Under the pieces are notes generated by a model. That model saw only the letters and a program-made list of their open reading frames with translations, had not been told where the DNA came from and ran no database searches. From the NCBI RefSeq assembly GCF_000622245.1, contig NZ_JHXW01000003.1:124001-188000 (forward strand): 64,000 bases of DNA, read 5' to 3'. The translations under genes were made by a program, and so were the position numbers. Positions 35,739 to 45,380 of the stretch are shown here, piece after piece; within the stretch, counting starts at the first letter, position 1; each line of letters begins with the position of its first letter. The DNA is from Fusobacterium perfoetens ATCC 29250. GTDB lineage: Bacteria > Fusobacteriota > Fusobacteriia > Fusobacteriales > Fusobacteriaceae.

Positions 35739-36279
35739 ATTTTATATTCATACCTTTTTTTACTTTTTGAAGTTTATCAGGAGATAAAATTTCAATAAGT
35801 TTAAATCCTAAATCTTGCATATAACCTGTACCACAAACAGTAATAAGATTATCATCTATCATAATAGGATTATCCAAAATATTACAAATATCACCTACTA
35901 AATTAGAGTTTGAATAATGAATAGTGATATTTTTTTCATTAATTAAATTATTTTTTGCAAGAAATAAAGGAGCTCCTGATATAGCAACTACAAGTTTTTT
36001 ATTTTCTAAATAATATTTAATAAGTTTTAGACATTCTTCACTTCTAAAAAGATTTTCATATCCAGAATAACCACCAGGTAAAATTATACAATCTCCATCT
36101 TTATATTCATTAAACATATCATCAGCTTTGATAAGAATATTTTGTGCAGAATTAACAAAAATATCTTTATTTAATGAAAGAGTAACCACTTTTATTTTAG
36201 CTCTTTTTAAAATATCAATAGGAACAGTAGCTTCTATTAACTCAAATCCCTCCCCTAATAAAACATAAACTTTCTTCAT
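35737..36279 (-). CDS. DJ-1/PfpI family protein lacking the nucleophile Cys
   Basis: 180 aa. The fold shows in VYVLLGEGFELIEA (with the conserved Glu11) and CIILPGGYSGY. In DJ-1 and YajL the strand-turn AICA(G/A)P carries the reactive Cys; here it reads AISGAP, with Ser101 (codon at 35979-35977). So the Cys-based glyoxalase or deglycase chemistry proposed for the family should be absent or altered. The gene follows the lipoprotein gene by 7 bases with no clear ribosome site, so coupling is likely. Confidence 0.82.
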   Translation of the reverse strand: MKKVYVLLGEGFELIEATVPIDILKRAKIKVVTLSLNKDIFVNSAQNILIKADDMFNEYKDGDCIILPGGYSGYENLFRSEECLKLIKYYLENKKLVVAISGAPLFLAKNNLINEKNITIHYSNSNLVGDICNILDNPIMIDDNLITVCGTGYMQDLGFKLIEILSPDKLQKVKKGMNIK

Positions 36280-36286
36280 AATTTAA

Positions 36287-36883
36287 CTATTTTTTCTTAG
36301 TTTCAACTTTTTTATTTTCTTTAGTTTCAGTTTTTTCAGGAGTAGTTGTTTCTTTTGCTACTATTTCATCTTTTTTATCTTCAACTTTATTTTCAGGATT
36401 TTGTACTTCTGGGAAAGCAGCTTTTAATTTTGAATTTAAATCATATTTTTCAACTAAAGAATTAACATAATTAATTTTTTCTTGATTAGTTTTTTGTATT
36501 AAAAGTTGTTCTCTAATTTGAGGTAAAACAATTTCAGGATCTAATTTTTCTAATTTATCAGCATTTTCTTGATAAACTGATAAAAGCTCTCCATCACTTA
36601 CAACAGCTCTTTCTCTACCCATTTTTGTTAAGAAAAATTCTTTTTCAAGGTTTTCTTTTAATTCATTTAATTCTTTCAATTCTTCATCTGTATATTTAAT
36701 TTCACTCATTTCTTTAGATATAGCTTTATTAACAAGAATGGCAGCAGCTTGGTTTTGGTCATCTTTAACATTTTGTATCTCTTCTTGAGTAAGAGTAATC
36801 TCAATATTTTTATTTGATTTAGGAGCTTCACAACCTCCTAAAATTAATATTCCTGTTAAAAATAAAAATAAGTGTTTTTTCAT
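36287..36883 (-). CDS. Lipoprotein with a SurA/foldase-like helical part
   Basis: 198 aa. Signal peptide with lipobox LILGGC (Cys18). The mature part is helical and resembles the N-terminal chaperone region of SurA or PrsA (KMGRERAVVSDGELLSVYQEN), but there is no PPIase domain. The last 35 residues are a Lys-, Thr- and Glu-rich low-complexity tail. Ribosome site AGGAGG before the ATG. First gene of a two-gene unit with the DJ-1-like gene. A periplasmic chaperone role is a guess. Confidence 0.7.
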   Translation of the reverse strand: MKKHLFLFLTGILILGGCEAPKSNKNIEITLTQEEIQNVKDDQNQAAAILVNKAISKEMSEIKYTDEELKELNELKENLEKEFFLTKMGRERAVVSDGELLSVYQENADKLEKLDPEIVLPQIREQLLIQKTNQEKINYVNSLVEKYDLNSKLKAAFPEVQNPENKVEDKKDEIVAKETTTPEKTETKENKKVETKKK

Positions 36884-36992
36884 AGTAAATCCTCCAATAA
36901 ACTTTAATTTTATTTATTTGATGATTTATACTAATAAAAGGTTTAAAAAAAAATAAATTTATTATAAAATTATTATAAGGTGGTGAAAATCA

Positions 36993-37685
36993 ATGTATGA
37001 AAAATTTAATATAATAAAAAAAGATATAATTACTATAACAGGAGCAGGAGGAAAAACTTCATTAATGTTTTTATTAGCTAGGGAGTTGTCAAAATTTGGA
37101 AAAGTTTTAGTAACAACTACAACAAAAATAAAAATTCCTAATGAAGATAGTTTTGAAAAATTAATTATAAATAGTGAAATACAAGAAGGAAATAATAAAA
37201 ATATTTTTGTTATGGGAGAAAAAATAGAAAATAATAAAATAGTAGGTTTAGACTATTTAAAGATAGAGAATTTAAAAGATAAGTTTGATTATATTTTAAT
37301 AGAAGGAGATGGAGCAAAAGAAAAATTAATTAAATTTTGGAATAACACAGAACCATGTATACCTAAATATTCTACTAAAATTATAGGAGTGTTAAATTTA
37401 GATGTTTTTAATCTAAAGTTAGATAGTGAAAATGTTCATAGATATGAAATTTTAGAAAAAGTTTTACCAAATTATAGAGAAAAAAATATAGATGAAAATT
37501 TTTTGATAGAGTATATAAAAAAAGCAAAATATTTCGATAATAATAAAAATAGTGAAAAATTTTTATTTATTAATGGGATAGATGGCATAGCTAAAGATAA
37601 AAAAGAAAAAATAGGGATATTTATAAAGAAAAAATTAGAAGATGAAAAATATAAAGTTAAAATAATTTTAGGAAGTATAAAATAA
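36993..37685 (+). CDS. yqeC: Selenium-dependent molybdenum hydroxylase accessory protein YqeC
   Basis: 230 aa. P-loop protein with ITGAGGKTSL (residues 15-24), VTTTTKIKIP and YILIEGDGAKEKLIKFW, all typical of YqeC. The family is linked by genome context to selenium-dependent molybdenum hydroxylases such as xanthine dehydrogenase in anaerobes. No hydroxylase, molybdenum cofactor or selenium gene is in this window, so here it stands alone. GGTGGTGA serves as ribosome site. Confidence 0.82.
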   Translation: MYEKFNIIKKDIITITGAGGKTSLMFLLARELSKFGKVLVTTTTKIKIPNEDSFEKLIINSEIQEGNNKNIFVMGEKIENNKIVGLDYLKIENLKDKFDYILIEGDGAKEKLIKFWNNTEPCIPKYSTKIIGVLNLDVFNLKLDSENVHRYEILEKVLPNYREKNIDENFLIEYIKKAKYFDNNKNSEKFLFINGIDGIAKDKKEKIGIFIKKKLEDEKYKVKIILGSIK

Positions 37686-37717
37686 AAAAGGAAAATAATT
37701 TCTATTTTCCTTTTTTT
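37684..37717. terminator. Bidirectional terminator between yqeC and htpX
   Basis: AAAAAAGGAAAATA (37684-37697) pairs with TATTTTCCTTTTTT (37703-37716). It serves two converging genes. Confidence 0.8.
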
Positions 37718-37726
37718 ATTTTAATA

Positions 37727-38566
37727 TTAAAGATTAGCCATTTCATAAAGTCTAGCTATTCTATCTTTAGTTGATGGATGAGTACTAAATAATGTAGCCA
37801 TTTTATCTCTTGATGAAAGAGGACTTACAATAAACATATTTTCTGTAGATGGACTAGCATTCATAGGATTTCTAGCCACTCCAATTTCAAGTTTTTCTAA
37901 AGCATTAGCTAAATATAAAGGATTTCCACTAAGTTTAGCTCCATATTCATCAGCTTTATACTCTCTAGTACGAGATATAGCCATTTGAACAAGCATAGCA
38001 GCAATAGGAGCAAGAACAGCTACAAGTAAAAGTGCTATTGGATTTCCTCTATCTTCATCATCTCTATTTCCACCAAAAATAGCTCCCCATCTAGCCATAT
38101 TAGCTAAGAAAGATATAGCTCCAGCAAAAGTAGCAGCCACTGTTCCAATTAAAATATCTCTATTATTTACATGACCTAGTTCATGTCCTATTACTCCAGA
38201 AAGTTCATTATCATCTAATATTTCCATAAGTCCAGAAGTAACAGCCACAGCAGCATTTTTTGGATTTCTTCCTGTAGCAAAAGCATTAGGTTGATTTGAA
38301 TGAATTATATAAACTTTAGGCATGGGTAAATCAGCTTTTTTTACCAATCCTTGTACAAGTTTATAAAGGTCAGAATTTACAGAAACTGGTTTAGCATTAT
38401 ACATTTTAAGAACAATTTTATCACTGAACCAATAAGAAATAAAATTTGTAAATCCAGCTAAAATAAGGGCAAAATATACCCCTTGTTTTCCTCCAATAAG
38501 ATTACCTATGAAAAGCATTATAAAAGTCATTACTCCCATAAGTATAAAAGTTTTAAAATTTTTCAT
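37727..38566 (-). CDS. htpX: Zinc metalloprotease HtpX
   Basis: 279 aa. Inner-membrane protease (M48B) that degrades faulty membrane proteins. Two N-terminal helices (about 5-45), the zinc site HELGH at 128-132 with the third ligand Glu in REYKADEYGA, and two more hydrophobic segments (about 142-160 and 175-195). STHPSTKDRIARL near the end is also typical. AGGAGGAG precedes the ATG. Often under envelope or heat stress control elsewhere. Confidence 0.95.
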   Translation of the reverse strand: MKNFKTFILMGVMTFIMLFIGNLIGGKQGVYFALILAGFTNFISYWFSDKIVLKMYNAKPVSVNSDLYKLVQGLVKKADLPMPKVYIIHSNQPNAFATGRNPKNAAVAVTSGLMEILDDNELSGVIGHELGHVNNRDILIGTVAATFAGAISFLANMARWGAIFGGNRDDEDRGNPIALLLVAVLAPIAAMLVQMAISRTREYKADEYGAKLSGNPLYLANALEKLEIGVARNPMNASPSTENMFIVSPLSSRDKMATLFSTHPSTKDRIARLYEMANL

Positions 38567-38705
38567 TTACTCCTCCTGAATTTTTAAAAATAATTGAATA
38601 TTATACAAAATTTAAGTATAATTAATTATAATTTTTTTTAGTGTTATTTAGATGTTAAAATATTCAAATTAGTTTAAAATAAATAAAATATATTAAGGAG
38701 AACAG

Positions 38706-39623
38706 ATGAAAAAAATATATAAAAAAGCAATAATAGATATTGGAACAAATTCTTGTAGATTATTTATTTCAGAAGTTGAAGAAGAAAATGAAAAAGTTAA
38801 AATTTTAAAAAAATTATATAAAGAGACAAGTATTACAAAATTAGGTAACTATATGGATAAAAATTTAGTTATATCTGTAGAGGGTATTAACAAGTTAATA
38901 GAAGTTATAAAATATTATAAAGATATTTGTACAAAATATTTTTGTGATAAAATCATAGCTTTTGGAACTTCAGCCATAAGAGAATCTAAAAATAAAGATG
39001 AAATTATAAATGAAATCTTTAATAAAACGGGAATAAAAATAGAAGTTGTTTCAGGAAATCAAGAGGGAGAGATGACTTTTTTAGGTTCAAGTACAGAATT
39101 TTCAGAAAAAATAATGCTAATAGATATAGGGGGAGGAAGTACAGAGTTTATATTTGGAGATTCTGAAGAAATAAAATATTTAAAAAGTTTTAAGTTAGGA
39201 GCAGTAAGAGAAACAAAGGATTATTTTTCTAATGATAATTATGAAAAAATAAAAATTTGTCAAAACTCTATAAGAGATAGAATAAAAGAAGTAGAAATTT
39301 TTAAAGATGAAAAATTTATTCTTGTGGGAGTAGCTGGAACTGTAACAACTAATGTAAGTGTTTATAAAAAAATGAAAATATATAATTCTGAAAAAGTCCA
39401 TTTATATAAATTAACTAAATCTATGTTAGAGGAAAATTTAAAAAAATATTTAGGTTTAAATTTAGAAGAAAGAATGAAAATGATTGGATTACAACCTGAA
39501 AGAGGTGAAAATATAGTAGCAGGAACAATTATAGTTTTGGAAATAATGAATATATTAGGAAAAGATGAAATAATTGTATCTGAATGTGATGGATTAGAAG
39601 GGGCTATGATAACTCTTAAATAA
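38706..39623 (+). CDS. Ppx/GppA family phosphatase
   Basis: 305 aa. ASKHA-fold exopolyphosphatase or pppGpp phosphatase. Seen: AIIDIGTNSCRLFI at the N-terminus, FGTSAIRESKN, and the second phosphate loop LIDIGGGSTEF (about 138-148), plus AGTVTT. At 305 residues it lacks the C-terminal HD domains of E. coli Ppx and GppA, as in short bacterial homologues. Acylphosphatase follows after 9 bases. Confidence 0.88.
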   Translation: MKKIYKKAIIDIGTNSCRLFISEVEEENEKVKILKKLYKETSITKLGNYMDKNLVISVEGINKLIEVIKYYKDICTKYFCDKIIAFGTSAIRESKNKDEIINEIFNKTGIKIEVVSGNQEGEMTFLGSSTEFSEKIMLIDIGGGSTEFIFGDSEEIKYLKSFKLGAVRETKDYFSNDNYEKIKICQNSIRDRIKEVEIFKDEKFILVGVAGTVTTNVSVYKKMKIYNSEKVHLYKLTKSMLEENLKKYLGLNLEERMKMIGLQPERGENIVAGTIIVLEIMNILGKDEIIVSECDGLEGAMITLK

Positions 39624-39632
39624 GGAGGAAAA

Positions 39633-39902
39633 ATGAAAACATATCATTATATAGTTAGTGGAAAAGTTCAAGGAGTAGGATATAGATTTTGTGTTGGATA
39701 TAAATTAAAAAAGTTGGAAATGAAAGGAATAATTAGAAATTTAGATTCTGGTGATGTAGAAATATATCTTCAAGGTGAAGAGGAAAAAATAAAAGATTGT
39801 GAAAGACATATAAAATTAGGTTCTCCTTATGGAAAAGTAACTAACATTGAAAGAGAAATTGTAGATATAAAGGAATTTTCAAAATTTAATATTGAATATT
39901 AA
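39633..39902 (+). CDS. acyP: Acylphosphatase
   Basis: 89 aa. Hydrolyses acyl phosphates. Seen: VSGKVQGVGYRF with the phosphate-binding loop and Arg17 (family Arg23), GIIRNLDSGDVEIYLQG with the catalytic Asn, and GSPYGKVTNIE. Usual size. AAGGAGGA ribosome site, same transcript as the Ppx-like gene. Confidence 0.93.
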   Translation: MKTYHYIVSGKVQGVGYRFCVGYKLKKLEMKGIIRNLDSGDVEIYLQGEEEKIKDCERHIKLGSPYGKVTNIEREIVDIKEFSKFNIEY

Positions 39903-40100
39903 TATAGTAAATGATATAATTTCTATTGGTTAATAATTAGAGGGTAATAATCATAAAAGTATATTAAAGAATATTTAGAACAAAAATATCAAGTTAAAAG
40001 AGAAAATAATATAAAAATATCAGTCTAAATATTAGTGAAAAAATAGACTAAGTTAATAGAAATTTATAATTTCTTAGATTTTAAGGAGTGAAAAAGAATA

Positions 40101-40670
40101 ATGGAAATAGCTTTAATAATAGCATTGATTTTATTTTTTATAATAGCTGGTATTTTAGGACCACAAAGAGCATTAGGATTTATCCCTATATTAATGATAA
40201 TGGCTGTACTATTTGTATTTTTTGGATATATAATTGTAGCTTTTTTCCCATTTATATTAATATTTTTAATTTGGAATTTATTAACAGGAAAAAATAATAC
40301 TAATAATGGAAGAACTAGAACATATTATTATAGAACTAGTACTAATGCAGAAGATTTTGAAGAATTTTTTAGAAGAGCTAGCGAACAAAATAATGGTGGA
40401 TATTATTATGGTGGAAGTTATGGAAATACAAATAATGGAAGCAATAACTATGGTGGATATAGAAATTATTTTGAAGATAAATCAAAATATTATAAAATTT
40501 TAGGAATTCAAGAGGGAGCTAGTCAAGAGGAGATAAAAAAGGCTTTTAGAACTCAGGCAAAACTTCATCACCCTGATAAATATGCAAATGCTTCTCAAAG
40601 TGAAAGAGATTATCATGAAAGAAAATTTAAAGAGATAAATGAAGCATATGAAAAATTAAGTTCACAATAA
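40101..40670 (+). CDS. Membrane-anchored J-domain protein
   Basis: 189 aa. Two membrane helices at the N-terminus (about 3-18 and 28-62, the second region possibly two spans), a Tyr-, Gly- and Asn-rich linker (about 68-122), then a J domain with [20 protein letters not shown] and the HPD motif at 157-159. J proteins stimulate DnaK; this one would recruit it to the inner membrane. The layout with the J domain last recalls DjlA, but without its TerB domain. AAGGAGTG is the ribosome site; frames opening at 40088 and 40306 are shadows. Confidence 0.85.
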   Translation: MEIALIIALILFFIIAGILGPQRALGFIPILMIMAVLFVFFGYIIVAFFPFILIFLIWNLLTGKNNTNNGRTRTYYYRTSTNAEDFEEFFRRASEQNNGGYYYGGSYGNTNNGSNNYGGYRNYFEDKSKYYKILGIQEGASQEEIKKAFRTQAKLHHPDKYANASQSERDYHERKFKEINEAYEKLSSQ

Positions 40671-40687
40671 AAATTCTTTATTTTGAT

Positions 40688-40716
40688 TTGGAATAACCAT
40701 TATTATGTGGTATAAT
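40688..40716 (+). promoter_or_regulatory. Promoter of glmU-prs
   Basis: TTGGAA (40688-40693), 17-base spacer, TATAAT (40711-40716) with TGG in front (extended -10). 34 bases before the glmU ATG. Confidence 0.6.
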
Positions 40717-40750
40717 GTAGTAGATTAATTTTACTTTGAAGGAGAAAAAC

Positions 40751-42097
40751 ATGGAATTAAAAGCTTTAATTCTAGCTGCTGGAAAAGGAACTAGAATGAA
40801 ATCTGAAAAACCAAAAGTTATTCATGAAGTAAATGGAATACCAATGGTTAAAAAGATTTTAAATGAGTTAAAGAAAATTGATATAAAAGAAAGTATATTA
40901 ATTTTAGGACATAAGAAAGAAGAAATTTTAAAAACTTTAGGTGAAATTCCTTATGTAGTTCAAGAAGAACAATTAGGAACAGGACATGCTATAATACAAG
41001 CAAAAGAATTATTAAAAGATTATGATGGAGATGTAATGATTCTTTGTGGGGATACTCCTCTTTTAAAAGGGGAAACTCTAAAGAAGATGTATGAATATCA
41101 TAAAACTAATAATTGTATCACAACAGTTCTTACAGCTATTTATGAAAATCCATTTGGGTATGGAAGAATAGTAAAAGAAAATGGTAAATTTATAGGAATA
41201 GTTGAAGAAAAAGAAGCAACAGAAGAAATAAGAAAAATAAAAGAAGTAAATGCTGGAGTATATTGTTGTAATTCTAAAGAGCTTTTTAAAGCTTTGGACA
41301 AAATTGATAATAACAATGAAAAAGGTGAATATTATTTAACTGATATTATAAAAATTCAAGTTAATGAAAACAAAAAAGTAGATAGTTTTGTTTTAGAGGA
41401 TAGTCAAGAAATTTTAGGAGTAAATTCAAAAGTTGAATTGGCCTTAGCATCTAAAATATTAAGAGAGAGAAAAAATAAAGAACTTATGGAAGAGGGAGTA
41501 ATCCTTATAGACCCAGATAATACATATATTGAAGAAACAGTAAAAATAGGTATAGATACAATTGTTTATCCAGGAGTTGTATTACAAGGAAATACAATTA
41601 TTGGAGAAAATTGTGAAATTATAGGAAATACTAGAATAATAGATAGTACATTGAAAAATAATATAAGAATAGAATCTTCTGTTATAGAAGAAAGTATATT
41701 AGAAGATAAAGTAACAATGGGACCTTTTGCTCATTTAAGACCAAAAGCACATTTAAAAGAAAAAGTACATATTGGAAACTTTGTTGAAGTTAAAAAATCT
41801 ACTTTAGAATCAGGAGTAAAAGCAGGACATTTAACATATTTAGGAAATGCTACAATAGGAAAAGATACAAATATTGGCGCAGGAACAATTACATGTAATT
41901 ATGATGGAGTCAATAAATTCAATACTAATATAGGTGAAAAAGTATTTATAGGAAGTAGTACAATGTTAGTTGCTCCAGTAAATATAGGAAGCAATTCTGT
42001 TACAGGAGCAGGATCTGTTATAACTAAAGATGTTCCAGAGGACGCTTTAGCAGTAGAAAGAAGTAAGCAATTAATAAAACTTAAATGGAGGAAATAA
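40751..42097 (+). CDS. glmU: Bifunctional UDP-GlcNAc pyrophosphorylase/glucosamine-1-phosphate acetyltransferase
   Basis: 448 aa. Makes UDP-GlcNAc for peptidoglycan and lipid A, so it supplies LpxA. N-terminal uridylyltransferase [17 protein letters not shown] (about 6-22), [16 protein letters not shown]-terminal left-handed helix with [22 protein letters not shown] and the acetyl-transfer part [11 protein letters not shown] at 40751 follows AAGGAGAA; the in-frame start at 40736 lies before the ribosome site. Six bases separate it from the prs start. Confidence 0.96.
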   Translation: MELKALILAAGKGTRMKSEKPKVIHEVNGIPMVKKILNELKKIDIKESILILGHKKEEILKTLGEIPYVVQEEQLGTGHAIIQAKELLKDYDGDVMILCGDTPLLKGETLKKMYEYHKTNNCITTVLTAIYENPFGYGRIVKENGKFIGIVEEKEATEEIRKIKEVNAGVYCCNSKELFKALDKIDNNNEKGEYYLTDIIKIQVNENKKVDSFVLEDSQEILGVNSKVELALASKILRERKNKELMEEGVILIDPDNTYIEETVKIGIDTIVYPGVVLQGNTIIGENCEIIGNTRIIDSTLKNNIRIESSVIEESILEDKVTMGPFAHLRPKAHLKEKVHIGNFVEVKKSTLESGVKAGHLTYLGNATIGKDTNIGAGTITCNYDGVNKFNTNIGEKVFIGSSTMLVAPVNIGSNSVTGAGSVITKDVPEDALAVERSKQLIKLKWRK

Positions 42098-42102
42098 AAA
42101 AC

Positions 42103-43077
42103 ATGCAAATTGATATGAAAGAAGTTAAAATTTTTTCAGGAACATCAAATGTAGAATTAGCTGAGAAGATAGCTAAAAGATTAGGACAAAAGTTAGGAGA
42201 TGCTCAAATCGTTAGATTTAAAGATGGGGAAATCTATGTAAGAGTAGATGAAACTGTCAGAGGAAGAGATGTATTTATTATTCAACCTACTTCAGGTCCA
42301 GTAAATGAAAATTTAATGGAACTTTTAATTTTCATTGATGCTTTAAAAAGAGCATCAGCTAAAACAATTAATGTTTTAATGCCTTATTATGGATATGCTA
42401 GACAAGAGAGAAAATCAAGTCCAAGAGAACCAATTACAGCAAAATTAGTTGCTAACTTACTTACTACAGCAGGAGCAAATAGATTAGTTGGTATGGATTT
42501 ACATGCTGACCAAATCCAAGGATTCTATGATATTCCAGTAGACCATTTACAAGCATTACCTCTTTTAGCAAAATATTTCTTAAGTAAAGGATTTAAAGGT
42601 GATGATGTAGTAGTAGTATCTCCAGATATTGGTGGAGTAAAAAGAGCTAGAAAATTAGCAGAATGGTTAGATTGTAAAATTGCAATAATAGATAAAAGAA
42701 GACCAAAACCAAACTTATCAGAAGTAATGAACTTAATAGGAGATGTAGAAGGAAAAATTGCTATCTTCATAGATGATATGATAGATACAGCTGGAACTAT
42801 AACAAATGGAGTAGAAGCTATAATGAATAGAGGAGCAAAAGAAAGTTATATTTGTTGTAGCCATGCAATTCTTTCAGACCCAGCAGTTGACAGATTAGCA
42901 AAATGTCCTGTAAAAGAAGTTGTTATAACTGATACAATAAGACTTCCAGAAGAAAAAAGAATAGATAAAATAAAAGTTTTATCAGTTGATGTACTATTTG
43001 CGAAAGCAATAGAAAGAATTGTTAAACATGAATCTGTTTCTGAACTATTCGATAGTATAGATACTTTTGAAGAATAA
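42103..43077 (+). CDS. prs: Ribose-phosphate pyrophosphokinase
   Basis: 324 aa. Makes PRPP for nucleotides, NAD and amino acids. Seen: [24 protein letters not shown], the [12 protein letters not shown] loop, [19 protein letters not shown] and the PRPP loop [11 protein letters not shown]. The frame extends to 42085 inside glmU, but ATG at 42103 has GGAGGAAA and starts as the family does. glmU-prs pairs are common in bacteria. Confidence 0.96.
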   Translation: MQIDMKEVKIFSGTSNVELAEKIAKRLGQKLGDAQIVRFKDGEIYVRVDETVRGRDVFIIQPTSGPVNENLMELLIFIDALKRASAKTINVLMPYYGYARQERKSSPREPITAKLVANLLTTAGANRLVGMDLHADQIQGFYDIPVDHLQALPLLAKYFLSKGFKGDDVVVVSPDIGGVKRARKLAEWLDCKIAIIDKRRPKPNLSEVMNLIGDVEGKIAIFIDDMIDTAGTITNGVEAIMNRGAKESYICCSHAILSDPAVDRLAKCPVKEVVITDTIRLPEEKRIDKIKVLSVDVLFAKAIERIVKHESVSELFDSIDTFEE

Positions 43078-43103
43078 TAATCTTTATAATCTTAGTAAAA
43101 ATT

Positions 43104-43138
43104 AAAAAAAAGCTAGTGTTTTCACTAGCTTTTTTTTT
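43104..43138 (+). terminator. Terminator after prs
   Basis: AAAGCTAGTG/CACTAGCTTT with a TTTT loop and a long T-run. Confidence 0.88.
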
Positions 43139-43216
43139 ATTTTTGTGATAAAATATAGTGCGAAAGTTTGAATTGTAAACTAGAGATTTTTATTTTAGAA
43201 AATGAGGTATACAATT

Positions 43217-43825
43217 ATGGAAATTTCAATAAAAGAAATAGGAGAAAAATTAAAAAAAGGAAATATAATAATTTATCCAACTGATACAGTTTATGGTGTT
43301 GGAGGAATTATTGAAGAAGAAACATTAATAAAAATTTACAAAGCTAAAAGTAGGAGTTTTTCATCACCTTTAATAGCATTAGTAAATAGTTTGGAAAAAG
43401 TTAAAGAGATAGCTTTTATAGAAAATAAAAATCAAGAGAAAATGGAGAAATTAATAAAAGCTTTTTGGCCTGGAGGACTTACAATTATTTTAAAGAAAAA
43501 AGAAGTAGTACCTTCAATAATGGTTTCTAATGGAGAAACTGTTGGGGTAAGAATGCCCAATCATAAAAAAGCTTTAGAAATTATAGAAAGTGCTGGAGGG
43601 ATATTAGCTACTACTAGTGCTAATATTTCAGGCGAAAATACTCCTTCATCATTTGAAGAACTTTCAGAGGAATTTAAAAAAAGAGTTGATATTATAGTTA
43701 ATGGAGGAAAATGTCCTATAGGAACTGCTTCTACTATAATAGATATGAGCAGCGAAAATGTTAAAATTTTAAGAGAAGGAAGTATCTCTAAATTAGAAAT
43801 AGAAAATGTAATAGGGAAAATATAA
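43217..43825 (+). CDS. tsaC: L-threonylcarbamoyladenylate synthase (TsaC/Sua5/YrdC family)
   Basis: 202 aa. Makes TC-AMP for the t6A37 tRNA modification. Seen: IIIYPTDTVYGVGG (about 18-31), KAKSRSFSSPLIALV, WPGGLTIILKK, VGVRMPNHKKA and TTSANISGE. It is the short form without the Sua5 domain. ATG at 43217 lies 8 bases after GAGGT; the upstream ATG at 43202 overlaps that ribosome site and is less likely. Two unknown genes follow in the same direction. Confidence 0.92.
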   Translation: MEISIKEIGEKLKKGNIIIYPTDTVYGVGGIIEEETLIKIYKAKSRSFSSPLIALVNSLEKVKEIAFIENKNQEKMEKLIKAFWPGGLTIILKKKEVVPSIMVSNGETVGVRMPNHKKALEIIESAGGILATTSANISGENTPSSFEELSEEFKKRVDIIVNGGKCPIGTASTIIDMSSENVKILREGSISKLEIENVIGKI

Positions 43826-43840
43826 GAGTGGAGGTTATTA

Positions 43841-44281
43841 ATGAAAGGACAAAGAATCAATCCAGAGAAAATCAATCCTATGGAAATAAATGCAATGTCA
43901 TCTATGATGGGAATGATGGGTATTTTACAAAAAATTGGAAAAGGAAAAAGAAAATATTCTATAAAACTTGATAAAAATCATAAAAAATTTCTATCAAGAT
44001 TTATGGTAGATATAAAGAAAGAATTTGAAAAAACATATTCTAATATACCTCAAATGAAGGGGGTTTTAGCATTTTTAGATTATGTAAAAATTTCTTGTGA
44101 AAATAAAGATTTAAAAGAATTAAATGTTAGTTATGAAGAGTTTGATTTTTTAAAAAGAATGTTAATGGATTCTTTAAGAGGAATTGAAACAATGAAATTA
44201 AAATGGTATCAGTTAGTAAAAAAAGCAACTATAAAAATGATGAAGACACAATATAAAGCAATTTTAGAGCAATTAAAATAA
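43841..44281 (+). CDS. Unknown protein, 146 aa, Met-rich head
   Basis: I do not recognise this family. The first 30 residues are rich in Met and Asn (MSSMMGMMGIL), followed by a strongly basic helical body with many Lys, no Cys ligands pattern and no signal peptide. It follows tsaC by 15 bases (GTGGAGG ribosome site) and precedes another unknown gene by 18 bases, so the three form a unit. Confidence 0.65.
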   Translation: MKGQRINPEKINPMEINAMSSMMGMMGILQKIGKGKRKYSIKLDKNHKKFLSRFMVDIKKEFEKTYSNIPQMKGVLAFLDYVKISCENKDLKELNVSYEEFDFLKRMLMDSLRGIETMKLKWYQLVKKATIKMMKTQYKAILEQLK

Positions 44282-44299
44282 TTAGGAGGAATAATATAA

Positions 44300-44566
44300 A
44301 TGGAAGATATGTTTGATATACATGATATATCAGAAGTTGTATATCAAGAAACTTTTGATAAAATGTATGATTCTTTAGTGGCTGAATATAAAAATGGAGA
44401 AATAGATTTAGAAACTTTAGAAAGAAATGAAGAAGAACAACAAAAAGTATTAATGAATGGACTTTATGAAGGGGAAACAAAATTTGCTCACACAAACGCA
44501 ATAGTAGATGCTCATCAATTTGTTATTACATTAATAAAAAATGGAAAAATAAGAAAAGAAGATTAA
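44300..44566 (+). CDS. Unknown small acidic protein, 88 aa
   Basis: Not recognised. Acidic N-terminal half (MFDIHDISEVVYQE, KNGEIDLETLERNEEEQQ) and a C-terminal half with a single His-rich bit (HTNAIVDAHQF). No membrane segment. TAGGAGGA precedes the ATG. The basic protein before it and this acidic one could be partners, judged only by charge and position. Confidence 0.65.
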   Translation: MEDMFDIHDISEVVYQETFDKMYDSLVAEYKNGEIDLETLERNEEEQQKVLMNGLYEGETKFAHTNAIVDAHQFVITLIKNGKIRKED

Positions 44567-44572
44567 GAAATT

Positions 44573-44608
44573 TATAGGTGCTGATTTAAAATCAACACCT
44601 ATTACTTT
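44573..44608 (+). terminator. Probable terminator of the tsaC unit
   Basis: TAGGTGCTGAT (44575-44585) pairs with ATCAACACCTA (44591-44601) apart from one C-A mismatch, followed by a T-rich stretch. Confidence 0.55.
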
Positions 44609-44671
44609 TATTAAAGACTTTTACGCAAAAAAAATTGTCTAAAGAAAGAAAATATATGAGGAGGTACAAAT

Positions 44672-45373
44672 ATGTATTATAATGATGAAAAAGAGTATAT
44701 GAGTTTTGATGTAAACAATAAATTATTGAGGTCATCTTTTGCTTATATGATAATAGGACTTTTTATAACTTTTTTAGTTCCAGCATATATAATATTCTAT
44801 AATCAAAATTTGATTTATACAATAATGAACTTATATTTACCAATAGTAATTTTAGAGTTTGTAGTAGTAATAGGATTATCAGGAATGTTACATAAAATCT
44901 CTACTATGACAGCAAGATTATTATTTTTCTTCTATTCATTTTTAAATGGATTAGTTTTTTCATTAATAGGAGTAATGGTAGGAGATATTTATATTATAGG
45001 ATACACTTTATTTACAACAATAATAATGTTTGGAGTAACAGCTGCTTATGGATATTTTACTAGTGAAGATTTGAGTAACTATGGTGGGTATTTAAGAACA
45101 GGTTTAATATCAATTATAATAATTAGTATAATAAATATATTTTTAAAAGCTCCATCATTATATTGGATGGTAACTATAATGGGAGTAGTGATATTTTCAG
45201 CTTTAACAGCTTATGATGTTAATAAAATAAAAAATATGGCTTATGAAATTTCATATGGTGATGAAAGTACTATAGAAAAATTAGGAGTAATAGGAGCTTT
45301 GACTCTTTATTTAGATTTTATAAATTTATTCTTATATCTATTAAGAATATTTTCAAGAAAAGGAAGAGATTAA
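44672..45373 (+). CDS. Bax inhibitor-1/YccA family membrane protein
   Basis: 233 aa with seven membrane helices. The final part, AYDVNKIKNMAYEI to LTLYLDFINLFLYLLRIF, is the classic end of the BI-1 (UPF0005) family, with the conserved Asp pair. Bacterial members (YccA, YbhL, BsYetJ) act as calcium channels or as regulators of FtsH. Single gene with GAGGAGGT ribosome site and its own terminator. Confidence 0.9.
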   Translation: MYYNDEKEYMSFDVNNKLLRSSFAYMIIGLFITFLVPAYIIFYNQNLIYTIMNLYLPIVILEFVVVIGLSGMLHKISTMTARLLFFFYSFLNGLVFSLIGVMVGDIYIIGYTLFTTIIMFGVTAAYGYFTSEDLSNYGGYLRTGLISIIIISIINIFLKAPSLYWMVTIMGVVIFSALTAYDVNKIKNMAYEISYGDESTIEKLGVIGALTLYLDFINLFLYLLRIFSRKGRD

Positions 45374-45380
45374 AAATAAT

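Noticed and set aside
39958-40026. Short reading frame IKEYLEQKYQVKRENNIKISV before the J protein gene
   Set aside because: There is no start codon in frame; a stop lies just before it. It may be a decayed gene piece, but nothing supports that beyond the peptide.
40306-40503. Second frame inside the J protein gene
   Set aside because: It comes from the Asn/Tyr/Gly-rich linker repeats read in another frame.
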